From contig NZ_KZ614144.1 in NCBI RefSeq assembly GCF_002884445.1, forward strand, positions 4,384,094-4,448,093: a stretch of DNA of 64,000 nt. Direction: 5' to 3'. Origin of the DNA: Paenibacillus castaneae (GTDB lineage Bacteria > Bacillota > Bacilli > Paenibacillales > Paenibacillaceae). Positions within the stretch are counted from its first letter, which is position 1; each line of letters starts with the position of its first letter. Shown in pieces: positions 1-7,509 of the stretch. Below the pieces are notes generated by a model. The model had not been told where the DNA came from, ran no database searches, and saw nothing but the letters and a program-made list of their open reading frames with translations. The translations under genes were made by a program, and so were the position numbers.

Positions 1-236
1 TCATCCTAACACACGTTTTTAAACGGAATGTAAACGAAGATTGCCCTGAAATTTAAATTATGTATACTCATACAATTACTAATCGTATGTCCGCTTCTAT
101 ACCTCAATGCTGTAAATTAAACCGCAATTTGAAATAGCGCAAGGAGTATGCCAGTCGAATATCGAAGTGTTAAGGTGGTGTGATAAAGGTCTATTTATTC
201 AGCTGTGTGATTTTTTTTCCAAAGGAGCGAATACGT

Positions 237-1298
237 ATGAAGTCAGGCAAAATGAATGCAGCTATAATGGACAAGCCTTTGTCCATTGCGATCAAGCAGG
301 TGGATATACCTGTTCCGGGGGAACACGAGGCGCTGATTAAGGTTCATTGTATCGGTGTATGTGGTTCAGATGTACATTACTATGAGCATGGCCAAATTGG
401 ACGATATATCGTGAAGGAACCCATCATCCTCGGACACGAGCTTGCAGGTGAAGTTGTAAAGGTTGGCAAAGCGGTAACCACTTTATCGCCTGGTGACCGT
501 GTAGCGGTTGAGCCGGGTGTGGCGTGTGGGAACTGTGAATATTGCAAATCAGGGCGTTACAACCTATGCCCAGATGTAGTCTTCCTCGCAACACCGCCTG
601 TGAATGGTGCTTGGGCAGAATATATTGTAATGCCGGTCAGCTATTTGCACAAGCTGCCGGATTCGATGAGCTATGAGACAGGAGCGCTGCTGGAGCCGTT
701 ATCGGTCGGATTCCATGCGATGCAGCGCGGCAGCGCGAAGCCGTTTGATCGCCTGTTGATTACAGGACTTGGACCAATTGGATTGCTTGTCGGACAAGCA
801 GCTAAGCTGTTCGGCATAACCGAAATCTATGGAACCGATACGGTTGCATTTCGGAGGGAGCTTGCCCTGGAGATGGGCTTTACGGCGGTTTTCGACCCTG
901 CAGCAGATCAGATTGGAGAGAAGCTCAATGAGCTGACCGACGGTGCAGGTATTACACTCGTCGTTGAATCTTCGGGCAATGCCAGAGCGATGGCTGACTC
1001 CGTGAAGCTGGTCAAGCGTGGCGGTCGGATTGTATTTGTCGGGTTGCCTACTGCTGACACAGTGCCGATGGATATGGCCAGTTTGATCGACGGCGAGATC
1101 GACACCTACGGCGTATTCCGGTATGCCAACACTTATCCGGCTGCGATTCAAGCTTTACAGCGATCCGCCGTTGACCTTGAGTCCATCATCACGCACCGTT
1201 ACGCGCTTACAGACATTAAGGAAGCTGTGGAAACGGCTCGGACACGTAAGGATACTAGCATTAAAGTCATGATATATCCGAATTTTGTCGCAGAATAG
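237..1298 (+). CDS. Zinc-dependent polyol (sorbitol/xylitol-type) dehydrogenase
   Basis: Medium-chain zinc alcohol dehydrogenase, predicted to oxidise a sugar alcohol to a ketose with NAD+ in the cytoplasm. Visible features are the catalytic-zinc region (GVCGSD and GHE), a structural-zinc loop with four cysteines (CGNCEYCKSGRYNLC), and a Rossmann fold (GLGPIGLL) followed by an acidic residue (YGTD), which fits NAD preference. The FRYANTYP stretch near the C-terminus is typical of sorbitol/xylitol dehydrogenases. An upstream GTG at 180 would add 19 residues, but AAAGGAG lies about 10 nt before the ATG at 237, so I chose that start. It is monocistronic, convergent with the next gene. The exact polyol cannot be told from sequence. 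Confidence 0.9.
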   Translation: MKSGKMNAAIMDKPLSIAIKQVDIPVPGEHEALIKVHCIGVCGSDVHYYEHGQIGRYIVKEPIILGHELAGEVVKVGKAVTTLSPGDRVAVEPGVACGNCEYCKSGRYNLCPDVVFLATPPVNGAWAEYIVMPVSYLHKLPDSMSYETGALLEPLSVGFHAMQRGSAKPFDRLLITGLGPIGLLVGQAAKLFGITEIYGTDTVAFRRELALEMGFTAVFDPAADQIGEKLNELTDGAGITLVVESSGNARAMADSVKLVKRGGRIVFVGLPTADTVPMDMASLIDGEIDTYGVFRYANTYPAAIQALQRSAVDLESIITHRYALTDIKEAVETARTRKDTSIKVMIYPNFVAE

Positions 1299-1310
1299 TG
1301 CAACAGCCTA

Positions 1311-1345
1311 CTGCCTCCCGATCGAACTATCCGACCGGGAGGCAG
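1311..1345 (+). terminator. Hairpin after the polyol dehydrogenase gene
   Basis: A 10-bp perfect stem (CTGCCTCCCG / CGGGAGGCAG) starts 13 nt after the stop codon. The T-tract after it is poor, so it may be a weak terminator or an mRNA 3' stabiliser. Confidence 0.5.
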
Positions 1346-1510
1346 TAAGATTTGGAAGTTATACGCTATTATATTAACCAGTCCAAATTGTCCATAGCGA
1401 AGCATCCCTATATTGTTCATTATGAGAAATTCCGATAGCGCCGCTACCCATAAGCCTGCCGGGATATTTCATTTCCTCTTAATCAATCGTTTGTGAGATA
1501 CAGTTAATAC

Positions 1511-1539
1511 GAAGAAAAGGCACCCTCAGATAGGTGCCT
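1511..1539 (-). terminator. Terminator of the SRPBCC gene
   Basis: Stem AGGCACC/GGTGCCT, followed on the minus strand by TTTTCTTC. It lies about 55 bp beyond the stop of the minus-strand SRPBCC gene. Confidence 0.6.
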
Positions 1540-1592
1540 AGAACGGAAATATATCACTGGAAAATTCGCCAGATCTTATGTCCGAATCATAT

Positions 1593-2027
1593 TTAATTTG
1601 CTTTAGAAATTTCGCTATATTTTTTGAAATTGTCAATAATCGCCTGCCAGCCTGCTTGTTGCTGCTCGACGGGATGGGTCGCTTCTGCTTCAAACGTTTC
1701 AATTACCTTTGTATCGTTTCCATCACTAATAAAAGTGACCGTAACTTTTCTTCCATCTCCAAGGGTGTAAGAAGTAAATTCGTTTAATCTAACTTCATCA
1801 TAAACACCGCCAAACTCAAATCCAAAGCTTCCATCCTTTGCTTCCATTCTTGTAGTAAAAGTTCCGCCAACCCTTAAATCATTTTCGGCATGTGGTGCGT
1901 GCCAATCATCAGAAGCAAAAGACCATTTCGTTATATGCTCTGGCTCTGTCCAATATTCCCACACTTTTTCAACTGGTGCATGAACTGTGGTTTCTACCGT
2001 TATTACTACTTTGTCACCTGTTTCCAT
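1593..2027 (-). CDS. SRPBCC/AHSA1-domain protein
   Basis: A 144-residue single-domain protein of the START-like SRPBCC superfamily, AHSA1 (activator of Hsp90 ATPase homolog 1-like) branch. The N-terminal pattern (VETTVHAPVEKVWEYWTEPEHITKW) and the middle GGVYDEV and C-terminal GWQAIIDNFKKY motifs are typical of the branch and span the whole protein. Members bind hydrophobic ligands; small stand-alone bacterial versions mostly have no known function, and some are encoded beside ArsR regulators, none of which is seen here. Monocistronic, with its own terminator. No signal peptide or membrane segment, so cytoplasmic. Confidence 0.85.
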   Translation of the reverse strand: METGDKVVITVETTVHAPVEKVWEYWTEPEHITKWSFASDDWHAPHAENDLRVGGTFTTRMEAKDGSFGFEFGGVYDEVRLNEFTSYTLGDGRKVTVTFISDGNDTKVIETFEAEATHPVEQQQAGWQAIIDNFKKYSEISKAN

Positions 2028-2359
2028 TATGATTATCGCCTCGCTATTTTAGATTTATATTTAAGGTTAATTATACTATTAAACTTATAGGATATGATAG
2101 TTCAAAACAACACTCAGCATTAGAAATACTAAGAAAAATGCAGCATGAAAACTGCTTTTTTACTAATTCTGATACTTCATACCTATAATGTTGTTTGCAA
2201 TTGGAGTCGATTATAAATTAGAAGTTATACTCAACAATATTATTCACTGTTCTAGGGTTTATATACAAAATTTCATTTCTCTTCTATATGTATCCCCTTG
2301 GACCAATGACGCATCGGCAGTCTAAGATTTTATTTTTCATATAATACCTTCCAAACGCA
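2028..2359. other. Gene-free spacer
   Basis: AT-rich spacer between two minus-strand genes. It should carry the promoter of the SRPBCC gene near 2030-2100. A short GCAG/CTGC hairpin followed by six T on the plus strand (about 2138-2160) has no plus-strand gene in front of it. Nothing else is recognised. Confidence 0.4.
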
Positions 2360-2389
2360 CAAGAAAGACAGGCCTGTAAGACCCGTCTT
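2360..2389 (-). terminator. Terminator of the galactan locus
   Basis: Imperfect stem (AAGAC.GG / CC.GTCTT) followed on the minus strand by TCTTTCTTG. It lies just past the stop of the GH30-GH43 gene, the last gene of the long leftward locus. Confidence 0.55.
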
Positions 2390-2398
2390 GCTAAACCA

Positions 2399-5356
2399 TC
2401 AACGCTTAAGAAAATATTTAGCGTTAATCGCATCGTACTCGGTTTTCGTTATCGGTATGACCGTTCCGTGGCGAGGACTATTTGGCAAGTCGTAATCGGG
2501 AGAAACCTTCCATACTCCAGAGTCTAGATCCGTCGTTTCTAAGGGCACATAACCTCTGCCGCCGAATTCGTCGACGAACAAATACCATTTCTCTTCCGTA
2601 TTGGATTTGAAAACAGTTGGCCCTTCGACGCCTTTAACGCTGCCGACACCTTCTTTAATGATTCGATAACCGGAATCGAATACAGAGCCCAATACCTCCT
2701 GAAATACCATTTTGCCGTAAAGGGATAACGGCTGGTTGTCTCTTTCATCTTTCGTAAACCTATAAATTTTCCCCTTATGAGAGATCATAGTCGTATCGAT
2801 AATGGAATATCCGAAATCCATATAGACCTGTGCTTCCGTAAAGACATGGAAATCCCGAGTTTTGCTATACATGATTTTTTGATAAGCATCCCCCACATGG
2901 CTTTCATCCGCGAACAGCTTGGAAGCCCAAAATACGATATACTCACCCGTCGTCTCATCGTAAAAAACTTCGGGCGCCCACGTATTTCCAGCTTCTGCAG
3001 GCGAAATCTCGATCATTCTTGGTTCTGACCACTTCAGAAGATCGCCCGATTCCCATACCATGATGGAACGGCTCCCCTCCCTTTGAGCTCGATCCCAGTT
3101 CCAGTCACCGTTTATTTTCAAATCGGTGGCAATCATAAAGAACTTGTCTCCTTCTGGGGACCGGATGATAAAAGGATCCCTTACACCCTTTTCGCCCATT
3201 GTGGACGAAAGCACCGGCTTCCCGCCATTCAACTCCTTCCAGTGCAGCGGGTCGTTCCCTTCACTAAGTGCAAAGTAGATTTGCTCACCGTCCGGCGTCC
3301 CTTCACCCGTAAAGTAGGAGAAGAGGTAACCGGCGTATTCTTCCTTGACCGGTCGTTCCATTACCACTACCTTGAACTTTTTCTCTGCTTTGACGTCATT
3401 CCTGGAGATGGCCGCTATAAGCGTCACGGATACGTTTCCACTGCCGTGCTTGGGACGTGTTACTACCCCAGACGCCGCAATGACACTAGGGTTATCGGAT
3501 TGCCAAGTTATCGACGTTCCGTTATCCCCTCTCTCAAGCAAAGTCAAGTTGCCGCGCACATTGTCGATATTGTATACCGTTAGCGCTTCTTTAACCTGTT
3601 GAACCGCTTCGTCATCACTTCCGCTGTTTCCATGCTTACCAGCCATTTCCGTCGTCACTTCACTTTCCTTGTCTACGTTTGCTTCGACTGTTCCGTCTGC
3701 CCCGCCTCCCGTCAAGGTGACGACCGACTTCGCAGGAATAACCGCTTCAAAGGAATGATCATCTAGAATCGGTACGTCCTCTCCTTGGGCAAGGTCGCGG
3801 CCAGCCGATGTGATATACAATTGCATGACTTCAATGGCACGGTTCTTATCGACGCCGTTCAATGAAATCCGAATACGCTTATCCTCATCGCTATCGTTGA
3901 CGAACACCGCTGTAACCGTCTGCTCTCCTTCATGAACGTACGCCGATCCCAGCAACCCGTTCCGTGAATTCTCATCCAGCCCCGCAAGCGAGATGCGCTC
4001 CGCGCCGGGACGTATAAATTTGCTGTAATTGCCGAGAGCCCACATGATTTTTGAAGTCAAAACATTTTGCTCGTCTCCCGCTTTTTTATAATCGGTATAG
4101 ATCAGTCCGTCCTTATAATCCACCTTGGACACCGCCGTCCACCATTGCCATGCGGCTGCATTCGCCTCAGTCAAATCAAAATGAATGGTACGGGCCACAT
4201 GCAAAGCGGGATCCATGCCGAGGTCGCGGCCGGGACCGTAATCGCCAAGAATGCAATATTCCGTGACCCAATATTTTGCTTCAGCGTCGTATTTCTTCAA
4301 ATTGGCATCCAGCAATTCTCTAAGCTTACCCAACCGATCGTCGCCTGGCTTACTGTAATCGGACCAATAGGAATGCGAAGCAATTTTATTGCCAACGGCT
4401 TCCTTGAGATTGGGGTCGCCTAGCAAATCCTTAATATATTCTCGGTATTTTCCCGTTCCCAGACTGTTAGCCCCGCTCGAATATTGCCCGCCGCCCGCAA
4501 ACATTTGATAATATTCATCATCTAGCAGCGAAGTAATTTCCACACCGTCCGGAGCGCTGATTTGCGCATCAAGACTGCTTTCCTTTAACTGCTGGTGCAA
4601 TTCAAGAATGACACGCTTTAGATCGTCGTTGTTATAACGGTTCCCTTCCTGCTGCGCCTTGTTCCAATCCCAGGTCGGCTCGTTAATTGGACTAATATAT
4701 TGGAAGACTAGGCCTTCCTGTCTAAAGTGTTCCAAGACATCAATTAAATAAGTTGCAAATTCATCCTCATAGCCATCTTTCAGATTGGTGGAGCCGATAT
4801 CCGGATCCGGTTGAGCGTGTCCGTTCTTCGTCATCCAGACTGGAGGACTGTTCGAGAATGCGATCAGGGTGTCCACGCCGCGAGCCTTGGCTGCCTGCAG
4901 AAACCACTGCTGCCCCGCCTGCTTGCTCCAATCGTAATCGCCATCCTCCGAAGTCTTGAATGCTTCCGCCTGACGCCACGGATCCGGAATAATGGTCTGG
5001 TCCGTTTCCGTCGAGCCGGCGCCGATATTGAAACGCCAGGCCGATAGTCCAATCCCTTTCTCCCTTGAAAAAAGCAGATCCGCTACACGATTTTTATTTT
5101 GTTCCGTCCAATGTTTGCCAAGAGGCTCCATGGACCATGCGTCGGATGCGCCGAAGTTATCAATTGTTTGATATCGTACCGATCCATCGATCGTTACATA
5201 GGCGTCCGGAGGCGCCGGCTGCTGCATAGGCTCCTCCGTCTCTTTCACGCTATTGGAACTATTGGTGCTGCCTTGGCCTCCTGATGTGAATCCGAAATAC
5301 AAGCCGAGCACTGATGTAAAAGCAACAAGTGTAATGACTATCAATTTTTTCTTCAT
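2399..5356 (-). CDS. Secreted GH30-GH43 two-domain glycoside hydrolase
   Basis: A 985-residue exoenzyme. Residues 1-25 are a signal/anchor segment without a lipobox cysteine, followed by a Ser/Glu/Pro-rich linker. About 52-545 is a GH30-type (beta/alpha)8 barrel resembling endo-beta-1,6-galactanases, with likely acid/base E226 in PINEPTWDW and nucleophile E366 in VTEYCIL. About 575-670 is an atrophied bacterial Ig-like domain. About 680-985 is a GH43 five-bladed propeller with GVRDPFI (D727) and WAPEVFYDE (E796); I could not place the usual N-terminal general-base Asp. The pairing would suit removal of arabinofuranose and cutting of beta-1,6-galactan in type II arabinogalactan, which is inference from family. 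Last gene of the locus, 9 bp after a permease; AGGAGAGG precedes the ATG. Confidence 0.88.
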   Translation of the reverse strand: MKKKLIVITLVAFTSVLGLYFGFTSGGQGSTNSSNSVKETEEPMQQPAPPDAYVTIDGSVRYQTIDNFGASDAWSMEPLGKHWTEQNKNRVADLLFSREKGIGLSAWRFNIGAGSTETDQTIIPDPWRQAEAFKTSEDGDYDWSKQAGQQWFLQAAKARGVDTLIAFSNSPPVWMTKNGHAQPDPDIGSTNLKDGYEDEFATYLIDVLEHFRQEGLVFQYISPINEPTWDWNKAQQEGNRYNNDDLKRVILELHQQLKESSLDAQISAPDGVEITSLLDDEYYQMFAGGGQYSSGANSLGTGKYREYIKDLLGDPNLKEAVGNKIASHSYWSDYSKPGDDRLGKLRELLDANLKKYDAEAKYWVTEYCILGDYGPGRDLGMDPALHVARTIHFDLTEANAAAWQWWTAVSKVDYKDGLIYTDYKKAGDEQNVLTSKIMWALGNYSKFIRPGAERISLAGLDENSRNGLLGSAYVHEGEQTVTAVFVNDSDEDKRIRISLNGVDKNRAIEVMQLYITSAGRDLAQGEDVPILDDHSFEAVIPAKSVVTLTGGGADGTVEANVDKESEVTTEMAGKHGNSGSDDEAVQQVKEALTVYNIDNVRGNLTLLERGDNGTSITWQSDNPSVIAASGVVTRPKHGSGNVSVTLIAAISRNDVKAEKKFKVVVMERPVKEEYAGYLFSYFTGEGTPDGEQIYFALSEGNDPLHWKELNGGKPVLSSTMGEKGVRDPFIIRSPEGDKFFMIATDLKINGDWNWDRAQREGSRSIMVWESGDLLKWSEPRMIEISPAEAGNTWAPEVFYDETTGEYIVFWASKLFADESHVGDAYQKIMYSKTRDFHVFTEAQVYMDFGYSIIDTTMISHKGKIYRFTKDERDNQPLSLYGKMVFQEVLGSVFDSGYRIIKEGVGSVKGVEGPTVFKSNTEEKWYLFVDEFGGRGYVPLETTDLDSGVWKVSPDYDLPNSPRHGTVIPITKTEYDAINAKYFLKR

Positions 5357-5365
5357 CCGCCTCTC

Positions 5366-6382
5366 CTAACCTACTAATCCTGAACGTTCAACACTTTCCA
5401 CAAAATGTCTTTGCACGAACACATATAAAATAATGAGCGGCAGTATAGCCATCAAGACGCTGGTATTCATCATCATGGACATAAAGAACGGGTCCTGAAC
5501 GTAGGATGCCGTTGCTGCCTGTTCCCCTCCGCTAAGGTAAGTTGCGATTGCATACCCGGAAGAAGCCATCATCGAAGACATGATCTTCGGTTCATTTAAA
5601 TACATGTTTGTAAAGAAAGAATCATTCCATTGCCATACGAACGAGAACAGCATGACCGTCACCATCGAAGGGATCGCATTGGGCAAAATAACTCTACTGA
5701 AAGTTGAAAAGTAGCCGGCTCCGTCAACGTAAGCGGCTTCTTCAATTTCACGCGGAATCCCTTTAAAAAACTGGCGGAAAATATAGACGTACAAGCCCGT
5801 CTTCACGCCCATGCCGAGAATCGCAGAAATAATAAACGGCCAATAGGAGTTGATTAGATTAAAGGGTTTGCCGCTTATCAATTCAATCACTCCGAACAAA
5901 TCGAAATTTTTGAAATTTAAATAGAGAGGAATCATAATCGTGTTGGCCGGTACTAAAATCGTAAAAATAACTGCCCCAAATAAAAGGCCGCTTCCCTTGA
6001 ACTTTACTCTCGCGAAACCGTATCCGGCCAGTACGCAGGTTATCGTTTGCAGCAGCATAACTGCCGAAGAGAGAAATAACGTATTGAGCAGAACGCGCGG
6101 ATAGTTCATCGCTTTGAACACGAGCTTGAAGTTATCGAGCGTAAACGCCTTAGGCACCCAAATGACGGTGGAATCGTATAAATCGTCCATACTTTTGAAC
6201 GCAATCGATAATTTCAACAGAATTGGGTAGATGATGACAAACGATATGCCGAAAATAAGTACGAATCGGACGACGACCCATAACCATTTCTTTGCGAATT
6301 CAACCCAATAGGCAGTGGATGCTATCCGATGCATCCGCTCTTCTCTCGCCTGCCGCTGTTGCATTGCGTTTTCCGTCTTCAT
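5366..6382 (-). CDS. CUT1 sugar ABC permease, MalG-like (pair 2)
   Basis: Inner subunit of a carbohydrate importer, with about six membrane segments. The cytoplasmic EAA loop reads EEAAYVDGAGYFSTFSRVILP, which couples to the ATPase in this family. A longer frame starts at 6433, but its first 17 codons run through the 41-bp repeat array; AGGAGGG at about 6391-6398 lies just before the ATG at 6382, so that start is chosen. It pairs with the MalF-like gene at 6610-7509 but is separated from it by the repeat array, unusual in this tightly packed operon. A roughly 60-residue stretch between membrane segments, around the SGKPFNLINSYWPF region, is longer than in many relatives. Confidence 0.9.
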   Translation of the reverse strand: MKTENAMQQRQAREERMHRIASTAYWVEFAKKWLWVVVRFVLIFGISFVIIYPILLKLSIAFKSMDDLYDSTVIWVPKAFTLDNFKLVFKAMNYPRVLLNTLFLSSAVMLLQTITCVLAGYGFARVKFKGSGLLFGAVIFTILVPANTIMIPLYLNFKNFDLFGVIELISGKPFNLINSYWPFIISAILGMGVKTGLYVYIFRQFFKGIPREIEEAAYVDGAGYFSTFSRVILPNAIPSMVTVMLFSFVWQWNDSFFTNMYLNEPKIMSSMMASSGYAIATYLSGGEQAATASYVQDPFFMSMMMNTSVLMAILPLIILYVFVQRHFVESVERSGLVG

Positions 6383-6399
6383 GTAATCTCTCCCTCCTG

Positions 6400-6604
6400 A
6401 AATGTTTGCAGAGCAAACATACTTCGTAAGCATTCACTTTAAATGTTTGCAGAGCAAACATACTTCGTAAGCATTCGCCTTAAATGTTTGCAGAGCAAAC
6501 ATACTTCGTAAGCATTCACTTTAAATGTTTGCAGAGCAAACATACTTCGTAAGCATTCGCCTTAAATGTTTGCAGAGCAAACATACTTCGTAAGCTTTCA
6601 CTTA
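6400..6604. repeat. Five tandem copies of a 41-bp hairpin-bearing unit
   Basis: Units begin at 6400, 6441, 6482, 6523 and 6564, exactly 41 bp apart. Each contains an 8-bp inverted repeat with a 3-nt loop (ATGTTTGC AGA GCAAACAT) followed by ACTTCGTAAGCATTC. The last bases alternate between ACTTT (copies 1 and 3) and GCCTT (copies 2 and 4), so the array looks like a duplicated 82-bp dimer plus a diverged fifth copy (GCTTTCACTT). It fills the gap between two permease genes and ends right at the Shine-Dalgarno of the downstream one. There are no unique spacers, so it is not a CRISPR. Confidence 0.95.
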
Positions 6605-6609
6605 AACCG

Positions 6610-7509
6610 CTAATCTTGGTAAAAGACCTTCCGCGACACAATCGATGTCGTGATCCACAGCACAAGCGCAATGACGGCAAAATACATCCATGCCATCGCG
6701 GCGCTGAGACCAAAATCGAAGCTTTTGAATGCTGTATCCACCACTAACCGGCTCGTATCATCGCTGATGAAGCTATCGATTATCGTGTAGACCAGATTCG
6801 TCAAAATCAGCGGGCTGATCATCGGAAACGTAATTTTCCAAAAAGCCTCGTAGCCTGTAGAGCCTTCGATCTTGGCAGCCTCGTACAAGGAGGGAGAGAT
6901 CGACTGAAGCCCTGCTAGGAAAATCAAAATTTGGACACCGGAATGACTGACAATCTCATAGATTCGACTGACAGCCCCGGTCAAATACTCGACAAAGGTA
7001 ATATTTACTCCGGATTCGACGAGCATGACGGTCAGCTCCAAATTTTTCATAACGGACAAACCGCCTCCGGTCGAATCGTTCGCGCTTCGAACGACGGATT
7101 GCATCAGATCTCCGTTCTCGATACTAGCGATAATTCCCGATGCCAGAATAACGGGAAGGAAGAAGATTGCCCGTGCAAGCACCCGTCCTCTAAACTTCTG
7201 ATTAAGAAGAACCGCAAAAAATAAACTGAAAATAATAATAAGCGGCGTGTTAACCGCAATATTCATCACGGATTCCGTCAATATCCTGACATACGATTCA
7301 TGCGACAGCAAGGCCTCTCGATAGTTGGACAAGCCGATAAACTTCAAGCTGAAGCCCTCGTTCGTAACCTGCAGATTGCTTAAGCTGTACCGGAACGAGG
7401 ACAAGAGCGGAATCATAAACAGGAACAAGAAGCCTACAAACCAGGGTAGTATGAAATATAGCCCGTAATATCTGTTTTTTTGTTCTAGCGAAAGCTTCTT
7501 GAACCTCAT
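6610..7509 (-). CDS. CUT1 sugar ABC permease, MalF-like (pair 2)
   Basis: 299 residues with six predicted membrane segments, an N-terminal RYYGLYFILPWFVGFLFLF segment typical of UgpA/MalF-type permeases, and the EAA loop EAAKIEGSTGYEAFWKITFP. It should form the heterodimer partner of the permease encoded at 5366-6382. The start codon overlaps the stop of the DUF5696 gene by 4 bp (ATGA), implying translational coupling; GGAGGTG lies about 12 nt upstream. No ATP-binding subunit is encoded nearby. About 60 residues of periplasmic loop (around ENGDLMQSVVRSANDSTGGG) are longer than in classic MalF-like sugar permeases of this length. Confidence 0.9.
   Translation of the reverse strand: MRFKKLSLEQKNRYYGLYFILPWFVGFLFLFMIPLLSSFRYSLSNLQVTNEGFSLKFIGLSNYREALLSHESYVRILTESVMNIAVNTPLIIIFSLFFAVLLNQKFRGRVLARAIFFLPVILASGIIASIENGDLMQSVVRSANDSTGGGLSVMKNLELTVMLVESGVNITFVEYLTGAVSRIYEIVSHSGVQILIFLAGLQSISPSLYEAAKIEGSTGYEAFWKITFPMISPLILTNLVYTIIDSFISDDTSRLVVDTAFKSFDFGLSAAMAWMYFAVIALVLWITTSIVSRKVFYQD

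Noticed and set aside
148-183. Short 11-codon leader ORF before the polyol dehydrogenase
   Set aside because: AAGGAG is only one base from the ATG, too close for initiation, and the peptide has no special feature.
699-1151. Minus-strand 150-codon frame opposite the polyol dehydrogenase
   Set aside because: No ribosome binding site or protein-like composition; it mirrors a real gene on the other strand.
6400-6604. Possible CRISPR array
   Set aside because: Units are joined head to tail with no unique spacers and no cas genes nearby; it is a tandem hairpin repeat.
6516-6713. Minus-strand 65-codon frame through the 41-bp array
   Set aside because: Its end is the repeat translated (NAYEVCLLCKHLK) and its start lies inside the permease gene.
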